Part shown: positions 14,030 through 26,800 of the stretch, piece by piece
Position numbering within the stretch: the stretch's first letter is position 1
Layout of the letters: every line of letters begins with the position of its first letter
Assembly: GCA_004431415.1 (NCBI GenBank)
Contig: QPMI01000106.1
Coordinates: forward strand, 124,001 to 188,000
Source: Cyanophora paradoxa
Taxonomy: Eukaryota; Glaucocystophyceae; Cyanophorales; Cyanophoraceae
DNA: 64,000 nt
Direction of reading: 5' to 3'
Position numbers and translations under genes: made by a program
Notes under the pieces: model-generated
What the model was told of the DNA's origin: nothing
Database searches by the model: none
The model's input: the letters and a program-made list of their open reading frames with translations, nothing else

Positions 14030-17000
14030 TTCTATTATTTAAATATAAATGGATTGATCATGAGCGGTATGCGCAGGAAACTGTGCAAAGAGCAATGCCA
14101 GCAGGCCGAACTGCGCGCCAACGGCGGAGCAACTCATCAGCAACCGACGAAGGAGATCAAGAACGACCCGCGCGGGCCGCAGCAAAGAAAATGGTGGTCC
14201 GTATGAGTACCCGCAATCGTCGTATCGTCATTTTCTAAGACGGCGGCCTGTACATGTCCAGGGAATTACTGCGTCTGAAGACAAGTGGGGGGATTTCGAG
14301 TGTTTCTTCGGCTGGCGGCGAGTCCAGTGGTGGGTCCACGGCTTTCACTCCCGCGAGGCGAGTCCTTTACTTTCATATACCAGCGCTAGCTATAGCGCTC
14401 TAGAAATCCCTCGCATAACGCTGGCGGGCTCGGGTGCCGGGGCACATGTACAGGAGGCAGCGCGCTTTCGGGACCGCTGCATCCTCTCCTGCCGGGAGCT
14501 CGACATGATGGAGGGGCGGGAGCCCGAAGGAAGGGGCGGGTCTCAGCTGAACTACGACGCGAGCGGTAAGGGGCTTACGACGTTGAATTTATAAGATGTG
14601 AACGTCGCAGCCCCCTCTTAGCGCCCTGCAGAGTACGCCGGGGAGGCGCTGTTCGAGGAAGTGCGGGGGGGCGCCTTGGGGAACACGCGCTCCCGCTCCG
14701 CGCAGGCGGTCTTTGAGGAAATGCGAGAGCTCGTTAGGAAACACAGCGGCAGCGTCGGGAGCTCCCCTGCAAAGAAGCCGAGGACCGCGCGCGCCAAGGT
14801 GCTCATTTCCTTCCAATTGCAAGTATTTTGTTGTCGCGGCTCTTTGTTTGTTCTTTCACGGCTTGCAGGCGGCACGGCCACGTCCGCGGCAGGAGGCTCC
14901 GGTGGACGCGTACGTTCAGGCGTGCTTCAAATTCGAGCACGGTCACGGCCACTGCGCCGCCTCCAACGCAGCGGCGCGGGGCGACAAGCCGCCGCGCCCT
15001 CGGAACGCGTTCCTTCTCTTTGCGGACGAGCGGCGCCAGGCGATTCGCGAGGAGCACCCCGGCCTCCCCTCCGTTAAGCACCAGAAGATGATGGCCAGCG
15101 AGTGGAACGCGATGACGGGCGAGCAGCGGCGGCCGTGGGCCGACCTCGCTACCCGCCTCCGCGAGGAATTCTTCAAGGCGTACCCGGAGTACAAGTACAC
15201 ATGCAAGCGCAAGCGGCCGCGGGAGTCGGGCGCGTCCGCCGCGGGCCCCTCCGCCCGTCCCCGCCGCTCCTCGGCCTCCAGTTCGGGATCGGAGCTCGAT
15301 CTCGAGCTCGCTGCCGAGCTCGAGGCGGCCGACGCTGCTGCCTCCTCGAGCTCGCCGCCTCCTGCCCCTTCTCGACCTCGCCGCGCCATCGCTGCGGCGT
15401 CCTTTGGCTTCGCACACTTCGACGAATTCGAAGACGACGACGTCGACGTAGACGAAGTCGACGGGGAGGAGGAGGGGGAGGGGGAGGGGGACCCCGAGTG
15501 GCGCCCGACCCCAGCCCCCTGGCCCGCGCGGCTCCCGTCCAGAGCCACGGCCGCGGCCGCGGCTGCCAGTCCGTGTCCGCCCCGCGGCCGCGCGCCGGCG
15601 CCGTCGGCTCCGGCTCCGGGCCCTGCAGCTGCCTCTGCTGCCTCTCTGGGGCGGGGGCCCTGCCCGTCCGGCGCCCCGCGGGCGGGGGCCGCGGCTGCCC
15701 GCCCGCCGGCGCCATCGGCTCCGGCTCCGGGCCCTGCCTCTGCCTCTGCTGCCTCTTTCGGGCGGGGGCCTGCCCTCGCCCTCGGCATTCCTGAGGAGGA
15801 CCAGCCGACGCCGCCAGCCAAGCAGCCCGCAGCTTTTCTACCGCCAGATCTAGATGAGCGATTCACATTCCAAGTCCAGCCCCCGGCATTCGAGCAGACG
15901 GCGGTGGAGCCGCGTCGTGCGTCGCCGCCAGTTGCGCGTGCGGTAGGAGCCATGGACACCTGGCACTTCGACGTCGGCGTCGACCAGCAGCAGCTGCAGG
16001 ATGCGACGGATCCGGAGCAGCCGTCGTTCGAGCAGCTAGCTATGGAAGAGGAAGCGGGCCCTGCAGCTGCAGCAGCTGATCACGAGGGCCCGAGCCGGCT
16101 GCCGCCGCTGTTTTTTGAGGATCAGCCTCCGCCTCCGCCGTTCGCCAGTGCCTTCGTCTCCGGCTTCGCTGCCCTTCCGCCGCCAACGCTGACGCCGCCG
16201 GCACCGGCGCCGTCGCCCGGTGCGACGCCAGCCGCGAGGATTCGGCATCGATCGCAAGGATTAGGCATCGCTTGTATCGCTGACCTGCCCCGCCCCGCCC
16301 GTCCGTCCCCTGCAGAGGCCCCAGGCCTAGGCCCCGCGGGTTTGCGCCCTCGTTCTTTGGTTTTGGATCTGCTGCCCACGTGCACGGCTCACCCGTCCCC
16401 TGCAGTGGCGCCGGGCCCCGCGGCGCCGGGCGGCGCGGCGGCGCCGGCGCCGTGGCCGGAGCCCGGGGCGGTGCTGGGCTGGCCGCCCCCCGCCGCCCTC
16501 GCCTGGCTCCACCAGAAGTGCCTCCTCTCCGACCCCGACGCCCAGCGCGAGTGCGCCCGCCGCCGCCGCCGCCGCCGCCTTCAGACTTCATCTGTGTCAG
16601 CTTTCTTTAGAGGCTCTTTGATCAAAGCTTTTATTAGAAGCTTCTCTGCCTGGTACTGCGTGAAATGTCGCGCCCGCAGGCTGCAGTGCCTGCGGCGGCT
16701 GGCGCTGAACGGGCGGGCGCTGCTGATGCACCCGGCCGAGGCGCTGCGGGGCCGGCTGCTGGCGAAGCAGCGGGCGCTGTACCCGGGCGCCGGCAGCGAC
16801 CTGAGCGACCAGCTCGAGGCGGTCCTCTTCTCGCTCGACCACGAGGTCCGCGATTTAAATTTACATGTGCCTTGTTTGGTTTAAATCATAATGAGATCGA
16901 GAGGCGCGCAAGAAAACGTTTTGAGAATATTGAATAACACCTTCGAAATTCTATGTTAAGATGTGAAAGATGCGCATGCGTGAATTCGTTAATTCTATGT

Positions 17001-17584
17001 CAAAGATGGGCTGCGCACGCGTGAATTCGAATCCTTGATATAAAAATAAACTCCGACGCGGAGGCCTACCGCTAGTTGCTGTGCGCCCCGGGCCCGGGCC
17101 CCGCTCTCAATTCTTTGTTAAATTATATAAAGATGGGCTGCTTGAATCCTTAATATCAAACCAAAGCTTGATGAGGACGCCTAGCGGTAGTTGCTGCATC
17201 TGTGCGCCCCGGGCCCGGGCCCCGCCCTCAATTCGCCTCCGCAGGTGGCGCTGCTTGTCGACGACGCCACGCGGCGGTACGTATACGGACAGCGCCCCTA
17301 TTTCCTGTATTGAAAATAAAATAAAAGCCTCTATATATCTGAAATATATATCGGGCCCCTCTATATATCTAACTCTTCTCCTTTCTCCATCACTCTTTAG
17401 CTTCCGCCTACTTTAGCTAGGTCCCTCTATCTAGAGCTTCCGCCTTTAAAACTCTAAAATCAGAGCGCGCGCCCTCCTCACGATCACTCTTGTTTTCAGG
17501 TGCGGGGACGCCGCGGTCGCCGCCGAGATCCAGCGGCTCTTCGAGGCCTCGATCCGCTGCGGCCGCCCCCGTCTGAACCCGTAG
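14030..17584 (+). CDS. AP2-like module A2' fused to an HMG-box protein
   Basis: Exons: 14,262-14,357 (KWGDFECFFGWRRVQWWVHG, FHSRE; GC donor gcgagt), 14,454-14,565 (EAARFRDRCILSCRELDMMEG ... LNYDAS), 14,632-14,798 (EYAGEALFEEVRGGALGNTR ... PAKKPRTARAK) and a long exon from 14,869. That exon carries an HMG box at ~14,983-15,226 (PRPRNAFLLFADERRQ ... ASEWNAMTGEQRRPW ... YPEYKY), a basic tail, an acidic DDD/EEE stretch near 15,430-15,490 and about 350 residues of Pro/Ala-rich linker. Conserved-looking C-terminal exons follow: RLALNGRALLMHPAEAL (~16,680-16,850), VALLVDDATRRY (17,244-~17,280) and GDAAVAAEIQRLFEASIRCG ending at the stop 17,582-17,584. HMG boxes bend DNA, and with one or two AP2 domains this is a large nuclear regulator. 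An intron may lie within 16,595-16,679, although the frame is open there. Confidence 0.75.
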
Positions 17585-17853
17585 GCCTAGTTATAGGCCC
17601 GAGCTCTGCGTGCGTCCGATTTCTGCCCGTCCGCTTTGACACGCGCTCATGTTCGGCTTTGAATATTGAACGGCATGCGCAGCATGCACAGCGATGACCC
17701 GCGCCCCCCGATCAGACTCAATTTGGCCCCTCTTCCATCTCCTTCTTCCCCCTCCAGCTCAAAAGCCCAATCCTCATTGCAATTGAATGCAATTCAATAA
17801 AACCACACCTATGCAACTTCTATTCGCAACGCAAGATGTTTTTAGCCTGGGAT

Positions 17854-20800
17854 TTAACTGAAAGTGACGTGGACATTCGTAGGCTGGGCTGTCGAAGTCG
17901 TAGGCTGGGCTGCTGCAGTTGGCGCCGCCCCATGGCCATGCCCTTCGAACCGAACGCTTGTAGCTTGAGGTTTGCCCTGGTTTGCTGTGATTGGTACCGG
18001 CCCCGGTCGCGCCGAGGCCGCAGCTGGCCACGGCAGGGTGTGGTTCGGACTGCGCTCCGGCAAGCGAGAGATGTCGACGCTCTGGAGGTAGTGCTTCGAA
18101 TTCGCGGCCAGCGATCCGATCGCAATCTGGGTCGCCGGCGGCGGCGCCTCCTTCGCACTTGAGCTCGCGTTATTCAGCCGCGGCGGCTCGCGATCGCTGG
18201 CGCCTGCGCGCGCATACGTATACGCCGGTCTCCCGCTTTGCTCCCGAGGAGTCGTCCCGCGTATACGCGCTGCAGCTGCAGCTGCAGCTGGCTTGACGGT
18301 CTGTTGTTCGCCCCAGGAATTGCGATCGCCGTCTTCGTCCCCGTAGGCGTCGGGCCGGCGGTCATTTGCCGCAGTCGACGTCGATGGAGTCGACCGCTGG
18401 TTCGAGTTACAAACCCGATTTAAAACGAAAACAAGCTTTAGAAAGCAAAAAGCCTCGAAAGGGCTTACGTTGAGCACGAGGCGGTTGAACGTCAGATAGG
18501 CCGCGATGAAAAGTCCGACGACCTGAATGGCGCCCTGTGCATAACGTCCATATCAGACCAAGCAGACATTGAAGAGAAGTCAAGTTTGCCGCAGTGCAAA
18601 ACGCATGCGCACCTGTGCAAGAGAAATGGCGTCCGCAATTGCGTCGAGTACCGTTGTGCGCGTGATGCGATCCACTAACAAATAAACCTGCGCATTTTCT
18701 AGATTTAGAATCGAGCACTCGAAGAAAGCTTAATTCTGCTTGCGCGCCTGGCTTGGCTTGAATTTGGCGCGGAGCATTACTCTCGCCTCGGCACAGGTAT
18801 CCACGGCGCGCCCGGGCGGACACACGACCTGTTAGAGACGCATCGCGATTTGCAAGTTCGGCGCTAGCGTAAACGCAATCCCGCCGCGCAGACGGGGTAG
18901 GGCGCACGAAGCTGGAGGCGTCGCGCTCAGCCTTCTCCGTCTCAGAGGACGTAACGGCCGCGAAGTAGCGCGGGCGGCCATCCGCGGGGTCCGTAAAATG
19001 CATGGCTGCACAGGAAGCGCACTTTGAATTTAGCGCATCTCGAGAACGGGGCCGAGCGGAAGCACGCATGCGCACGGGTGAGATCGATTGACACATCGAC
19101 GGCGTCACGGCCGCGGAAGACGGAATTCTCCGATGACGTCGTTATCATTCCCTGCACGTCGATGTACTCTGGGATCTGCGTTCGAGTCCAGCGCAAAATA
19201 AGCTCGTAGAGGTGGCGAAGAATAAAACGATTGACGCGCTTGGATGGAGTACGGGATCGAGACGGCTAATGCGCGCGACGCTTTCAACTGCAGCGACACA
19301 TATGTCCCGTCGGTTGCTGCAATCCTGCACAGGCCTTTCAGAGAGAAGGAAACCTCGCAAAGAAACGCTTTAAGAAAGAAAGCAGAGAAGATCTAGAAGT
19401 CTACCTGCACTGAGAGCATGTCCATGTGACTCTACACGAGCGGGCGCCGTCGACGCGCTCGAAACCCACGCTGTCGGGCCCGACGAAGCCCGATCGCTCG
19501 TGCACGATGCCGACCGTGTCACAAGGGCCATCGTATCCTCGGAACGTGGCGCTAACGACGAAAACACCCGAGATCGAGCTTGCAGACGGACTCGCTCCAG
19601 GATTCTGCGCTCACGGTTATATATATAACCTCTTCGCAACTCTGCATATATATGCGCATCTTGAACGTATACGAACCAGCGACTGAACGATCTGCAATAT
19701 TCAATGCAATTCCAATTCGAAAAAACGTACAGTTCCGTTTAGCAACCTGAACTTGCATAACAGAGTGATCATGCGAATGTGAGTCACGCACGGTGTAGTT
19801 TGCCATGATATACTGAACGATTACAAATAGAACTGCAAGCTCGAATGAATCTTGCCCTTACCAGCTTGCGAAAACGAACGATATATAGGACACTCACTCG
19901 CTACAATGGCACCCGCGATGGCGACCACCGTGAAGAACGAACCGCGCACGGACCGCTTCGAATTCTCCTCCGAGTCGGCGTCAGGCGCGACTTCGAAGTT
20001 TTCTTTTGTTGCGCCTTTCGCCTCGAGCTCGCCATCGCAACTTGAATCGTGGACGAGTTCCTCTGCAGCGATGTTATAATATTAAAGCGCATAAAGATTA
20101 CAGCTGCATGCGCATGCGCCTGTGTATATCCGGTGAAGCCACCGAAGGCGTTGCAGGCGCTCTTGCTTTGTAGCCGGGGTAGAGGGAATGACGCGCAGGT
20201 ACACGACGAAGCATGTACCGACCAGCAGCACAGCGATCCCCGCGGCGACACCGATCCACATGAACACCTGAAAATGCAGTATTTATGCGTGAACGACGTC
20301 GCTGAGTCGGCATGCTAATTATAAAATGCATCGCAGCAACGGCGCACGCGGAATGCACTGTCGACACTTGCTTGCTCCGTCTTGATGACAGCCTGGGAGA
20401 TTGTTCCCGTGTTCTGGGGGTATCGATACTCTTCGCTCTTCTTCTCGATCTCGCTCGAGCTCTCTTGATCGACTCCGCTCCCCGTCTGCAGGATCCGGCG
20501 CGCCCACAGCCAAAGCAGGCGCCGTTTCGAGGACGATGTGATCGCAGGTGCGGCGCGCTCGAGGCGGAGGCCCATATCAATCGGCTCCGACGTGGCTGCA
20601 CGCATGAAAGGGCGTTTTTGATTAGAGAACGGCGCGGGTTCAAGAGCAGAAGAACTTCGGAAGCATGGGCAGAGCCGACCGACTGGACAGAGCATGCCGG
20701 CGGGGCAAGGCAGGCAGGTCGTTCCTCCCGTGCCGCGGAAGTACGTCCCAAAAGGACTGACGAAGCGCAGCAACGCGCACAGTCAGGACACGGCACGGCA

Positions 20801-23800
20801 GCGCATCGCTTATTTAATGAAGAGTAATTGAGCTAGAGATCACCATGGCATGCACTCCAGCAACGTCGCGTCGCGGTACGTACCGCTCTCGCATGGGCGG
20901 CACTCCAAGCCGTCCTCTGATACCGTTCCCAAGCTGCACGCGGTGCACGCGGCGGACTCCGCAGTCGAGATTTGGTTGATGGGGCATCTAAGACAGCGAC
21001 CACTACCGGCCGGAGAATACTGCCCCGCAGCGCAGGCGATCTGCAATCCGCGATCCAAAGAACAAAAACGCATCCAGTAAATATTTAATGTTGGCTGTAC
21101 ACAAAAAGCATCACGCACGCATTCAGTCCGCTCATCATTAGCGATAGTACCAGCAGGACACAGCTACAAATACGCAACGTCAGAGTTCCTTTCAAGCACC
21201 GAACGCAAAGCCTTTGCGCTTGCCTTGCATGCAGCCATCCCGACTTGAGGCGCCGTAGAATTGGAGTGGCACAGCTGGCACGTCAATTTCGACTCATCGG
21301 GCACTTTTCCAGCAGGACAGGCTGCGATCGATGCGGGATATTATTTCAATGCAATGCGATGAAGGGCGCAATGAAAGGAAACCGCTGACATATGCATGCG
21401 ATCCTGTCTTCCCGGGAAATCGCTCCAGACGCGCTGCGCATGCGCATTTTGCAAAATTAGTAGCCGCAATTTTCACAACAATAAGCAACGAGAGCGCGTG
21501 CACCATGCCGTGCAGTTTGCGCTGCCATATTTATCAACGAATGTGCCGGGCTCGCAGAGTTGGCACGTGTGCATAGTTGAGTTGCGGAACAAGCCCTGCA
21601 GCAGCAGCGTTCAGCACTACGTATACGACTGCCCACTGGGCCAACAGACGGATGACTAGTACTGTGGAGGCGCACGGGGCTGCAGGGATCACAGGCGGAG
21701 AAGTCTGCGCGAGAGTACATGCCGGCGCTGCACGGAATGCACGCTTCGCCACGCCCTAGCTCCTCGGAATACGTATTCGGAGGGCACTGCGACAACGTTG
21801 CGTATTCAAAGCCGTGCACGTGTGCACGTCCATGGCCACCCACGCTGTACCTGCTCGCAAGACTTGCCGTTGCGGGGCATAAACGTGCCGCGCTCACAGG
21901 GGATGCATTTCGAGCTGGATGCGGAAACTCACTCATGATCCCGACCACAAAAGGACAAAAATTGCTTTATCGCAAAATCGCACCCGTCGGAGGCGGCGTA
22001 CTGGCCGAGGGGGCACGAGGGGCACTCCTTAAATGTCTTCGGCGGAGAAACAAAGCCCTGTCGATCACGGTTGGCGTGCAGTTGGAAAGGATTCTCGTGC
22101 ACGCTATATAAGAGTTTAGTACCGGCTGGCACGGAAAGCAGTTGTTTTGGCCATCGGGCTGGTAGGTGCCAGCTGCGAGAATTCAGTCCCACGCGACCTG
22201 GACAGCTATCGCTGCGTAGGCGTAGCGAGTACCCGGGCAGTCGACACAGCGGGTCTGGTCGGCGTTGGTGATCTGCCCCTTCTCGCACTCTTGGCACTCG
22301 ACCATGCCGAGAGAAGCGCTGACTTGTCCCTGCGCATGTACGTAGACGTTTGCAAAAAAAAAAAGCTTCCGGCAAGCGTCTAAGAGCGTCCCGCAAGCTT
22401 AATTAATTACAAGCTAGAAGTAAATAGTACTTGAGAAGGCTCATGTGATCAGCGGCCTCAGCAACGCACGTTTGGACAAGGCCAACAAGTCCCGTTGCGC
22501 TCGAACGAGCCCGAAAGACAAGGCCTGTACGTGTGAACTGCTCAGCGCACTGTGACACGTGCGAAATCGCGATTACTGCTGGTCTAGCAACAAACCTGCA
22601 CTCGGTGCGGTCGTCACTGCTTGCGCTCCCGCGTTCACTGGGAGGGCGCGTTACTGTAGCGGATGCGCAATGTAACAGCGCGAAAATATTGTTTTACCAG
22701 CGCAAGCATGAGTCGGCCCCGGCAGCGGGCGTGTAGTATCCGAATGGGCACTGCAAAAGACGTTTTATGAAGACTTCGCGAGCCTTCACTAGGTATAGGT
22801 GGCAATCTTACCAAGCCGCAGGTCTGATTAAATTGAGAGCGGTACGTTCCTTGCGGACATGGCTGTTTGAAAGAGAGTTTTGCGATCCGTTAGAGGCCGC
22901 TCGCAATGAAATACGAAGCCATTCGAAATGGGAATCGAACCGCGCAGTTCTGTCGATCCATAGAAGCGATTGTGCCGGCGGGGCATGCGACGCACTCTAT
23001 TGCGCCGGCTTCGGGGGTGACCGTGTTCATAGGGCACTCCACGCAAGTGCCGTCCTTGGCGTAGAATCCCGCTCGGCACGGCTCGCAGGACTGCAGATCC
23101 AACTAAATAAACGCCAACTTGCGGAATGAACGCGTGGTTTCTAACTTATATTTAATTACGCACTGTTCTTTCAACAGTGGATATGGTCCCGGTGCGACAA
23201 GGCGTGCAAGCGGCTGCTCCACCGCCGCTGCTGTACGATCCAAACGGACAAACGGCACATTCGCTCATGTTCTTGGCTCGGAACTTTCCTGCTAAGCAGC
23301 TGCGAAATGTAAAGGCTCTCACCATGGTCCAGCATAGCAGACAATACTGCGCAGCAAATAGAAGCGCACGGGAAGCAGTTTTGTTTGTCTTCGCTGGCGA
23401 CAAATCCCTCGCCACTGAATTTTACCACAACGTTATAATAACGAACTCGTGGAAATTCAAATCAGGATCATGATCAGGGCGAAGCGCACCATTCGACGCA
23501 AACTTGAGCGCGCTCGTAGGGGTTGTACGTGTTTCCGGTGCACGGCTTGCAGGTTCCATTCCGCTCGTAGTTGCCTTTCCCGCACGCCACGCAGGCAGAA
23601 AGGTCCACGCTCTGGACAGAGCCCGCTCCGCAAAACTCGTACGAATCGCTGCCCTCGCGAGCAATCGCCCCAGCGGGTACGTTGGCGCAAAGCAACATGC
23701 TCGAATTGCGGTACGTCCCTACGAGCCTGGTTTAAACGTAGAATGGAACAACCTATAGCTAGCTCATGCAATTGAATCTCACCAGATCTGCAAGGGATGC

Positions 23801-26800
23801 AGGTCTGCAAATCTGCACTTGCCGTATATCCGGGAGAGCACGCAGTGCACGATTCCATTCCCTCATCGGACGCGACGGAATTCAGCGGACAACTGCATTA
23901 TAATTAATATTAGCGCGTCGCGCGAATCGGGTCAGTGCCGACGCCTCCACGAATCGACAACACGATTGCACTGACCGCTCGCAGGCGATGCCATTTGGGG
24001 CTAGAAAGGTTCCTTTCGGGCTGTAGAGTTTTGTTTCAGTCTTGCTGAAGCGAGCAATTGCTCTAAAATGCAAAGAAAACAAAGGATGACCATTTCGTGC
24101 AGGCAACAGCAGCTCCTGCAGACACTCTGCCCGGCCCGCATGCTTTGCATTCCTCAGTTCCGAGCGCGCCTGCATTGAAAATGATTGCACTTCTTAGTAA
24201 TCCATTACAGCTTCGCGCACCGGCGACCGAATACGTCATTGGAGGGCACGGGGAGCATGTCAATGCTCCAGGATATGGCAAGAAGTATCCCGCAGCACAG
24301 GCTGCGCGCGCGGCGAGGGCGAGTGCGATCAATCCAAACTACCGATAAATCCGTACATGAGAGATCGACGTCAGGGTCACGAACGCTTGCAGTCCGAGCT
24401 CCATCCTGGGGACTCCGTGTACGTGTTATTCGGGCAGACCGTGCACGGCTGAGTCGGAGACTTCGAGAACGTCCCTTGTTCGCATACTGATCGACGTCGC
24501 GAGTTCAGATTATGATGCATAAATCCATACTGGAGAAAATGATGATATCGCAATATGCGCACAAAAACACGAGTCCGATCCAGGTTTGCTGTAGCTGCCT
24601 TTCTCACACCATGTGCCTGTTCAGTTAACCATAAGCGTAAGCTTGTTCTTGGACGCAGGGCTTAAATCAAAGCTCGCGCACAGTTGAGGCTCCCGGGCTT
24701 GGAAAATGTCCCTCCGGGGCACAATTCCGCCTCGCTTTCATGCAGGAGGCCCCGCTTGGAACTCGCTCGACCTGAGATTACGTATGCAGACAACGCGTGA
24801 ATAGAAAACGTTGCCAACGGTCTATATCAGGATTTAATAAAACTTCGTTCCGCAACCTGCAGGAAGTAGCAAGCAGTCCTCCCCATCGCCTCCGCCATTC
24901 AAAGAAGGGTAGTTATAGTGCTACGAGCGATCAAATCAGATGCAGATGGGCAGAGACCATTAAACGACATAAAGCTTGCCTGGCCAGCAGGGCATTCCAC
25001 ATATAGTTTAATTATGCGAGCTCTGCTTGATGCATGATCGGTGATCAAATGATCATATGCATGCATGATCAATCGCTGCAGTTCTAAAAGCGCGCACGGC
25101 GTTTGAGTGTAAAAGACGATGTATGATGTCTCCGGGAGCGGGTTGTCGATCACGAATTCCATTTTCATAGATTGTTCAATTCGACTGAAGATCCTGGCGC
25201 CGGCAACAAAAGCATTTAACTCGCGCCCGCGACAATTTCGTTACCCGAACTGCATTTTAGCATATACGTTGGGGTAACGATTACCAATTCGAATTTATTA
25301 TGGGCGTTCCTCCTCTGTTGCGCATAGACTTTGCATGAGGTTGAAGAAGAATGAATAAATAGTTTATCCTCATGCTCACGCGATCATTGACGGAAAGTTC
25401 GACTCTGAGAGCGCAATCACGACTTTCTTTTCGCTGAAACCTGCCTCATCGTCGACATTCTCAATCTGCAAACATGTCATTACACATGTACACGAGACAT
25501 CAATATTAAGAATACACTTTTAAAAGAACAGTCGTTCTTTCGCGGGACCTGTAGATATTCTTTCGAAGTCGTGATCTCATGTCGCTCTTAAAGTTCTTCA
25601 CAACGGCCTGGAACATGGTAATCGTATCTTCCCATGAATGCCTGTGCGCAATTTTACTTCATTAAGAGCATGTGCTGACAACCTGAATATCGAGTTACCC
25701 TTCCCGCACAATATACAAAGTTCCTGTCGGAATGCATATGTACTCATGAGTTCGAGGAGTGGAATGCATTATGTCTGAAGGCAAAAAATACCGGATCTGT
25801 ACACCGCCGCAGGGATGCTGTACCACTCGAAATCCGAAATATTGAAAACACTGGAAACTTTTCCCACAATGTATGATCCGTCTTCGGTTTCGGTACTATA
25901 ATTTGGATCCCAGCCGTATTTATCCGAGACTGGAAGCCGCAAGTGATCGGTTGGGCGAGGCGCAGCCCCTCCCATGCCGCTTTGAAACTGTGAAGGACGA
26001 CTGGGCGATAGTTCAACATATCATGATTGACTGGCAATGTTTGATGATTAAATCTTTCGAATTCGTACCGCATTCGTATGACCTGCGCGAATTTAAATCG
26101 AACCGTGCCCGGATTTTGCGGGGGATCGGACCTCATCGCCGAGAATAAAGAACGCAAACTTGCGACCCTCCACCCATTTTCCTTCAAGCGCCTGGAGTAC
26201 AAGTTACAAGACCAAACAAATACCAGCTACAGTACTAGTGCTTCCTCATGACCCAGATCTAGACCGCACCCCTATGCCGGATCCGGCCTCTCCAGTGAAC
26301 CCATTTTGAAGAATGTGAGAGTCCCAAGCTCGTATGGTGCGTTCAGTTATCTTGATTGGAGCACGGGCCGGGGCGACAACGGATGATCCAGGAGCTACGT
26401 CCCAGGTCCATACGAATATCGCGTGCTTGTACACAGCACTGGGGCCATCCGGTGGGTCTTCTGGAAAGAATGGAAGTCTGACATGAAAATATTCTGTAAG
26501 CACTCTTATGGAATAGTGATATCCTATAGTTAACGTTATCACGAAGGAAGCTTTAGGACCTCACGACGGCGTGATATGTAGTAGTCCGAAAATTGTCGGT
26601 CGTGCTTCCATCAGCCGCCATCGCGAGAACCGCAGCGCCTGGAGGGAGATCTAATGCCCTCACCCCGGCCTTCGAATTCGGATCTGATCTGCGCAAGCAA
26701 CCGTAAATCGGAGCTCAGTAAGATAATTATATAATTAGGTGGCTACTAGGCTAGATATAGTCGCGAACGAACCCCCAAACCTGTTCTTTAAAAAACCCGG

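Noticed and set aside
14943-15959. 338-codon minus-strand open frame opposite the HMG-box exon
   Set aside because: Low-complexity Ala/Gly/Ser shadow of the GC-rich coding strand, which carries the recognisable HMG box.
22900-22960. tRNA-like ggttcgattcc on the minus strand
   Set aside because: No matching D or anticodon arms or acceptor stem around it; it lies in a coding repeat exon and intron edge of the Cys-repeat gene.
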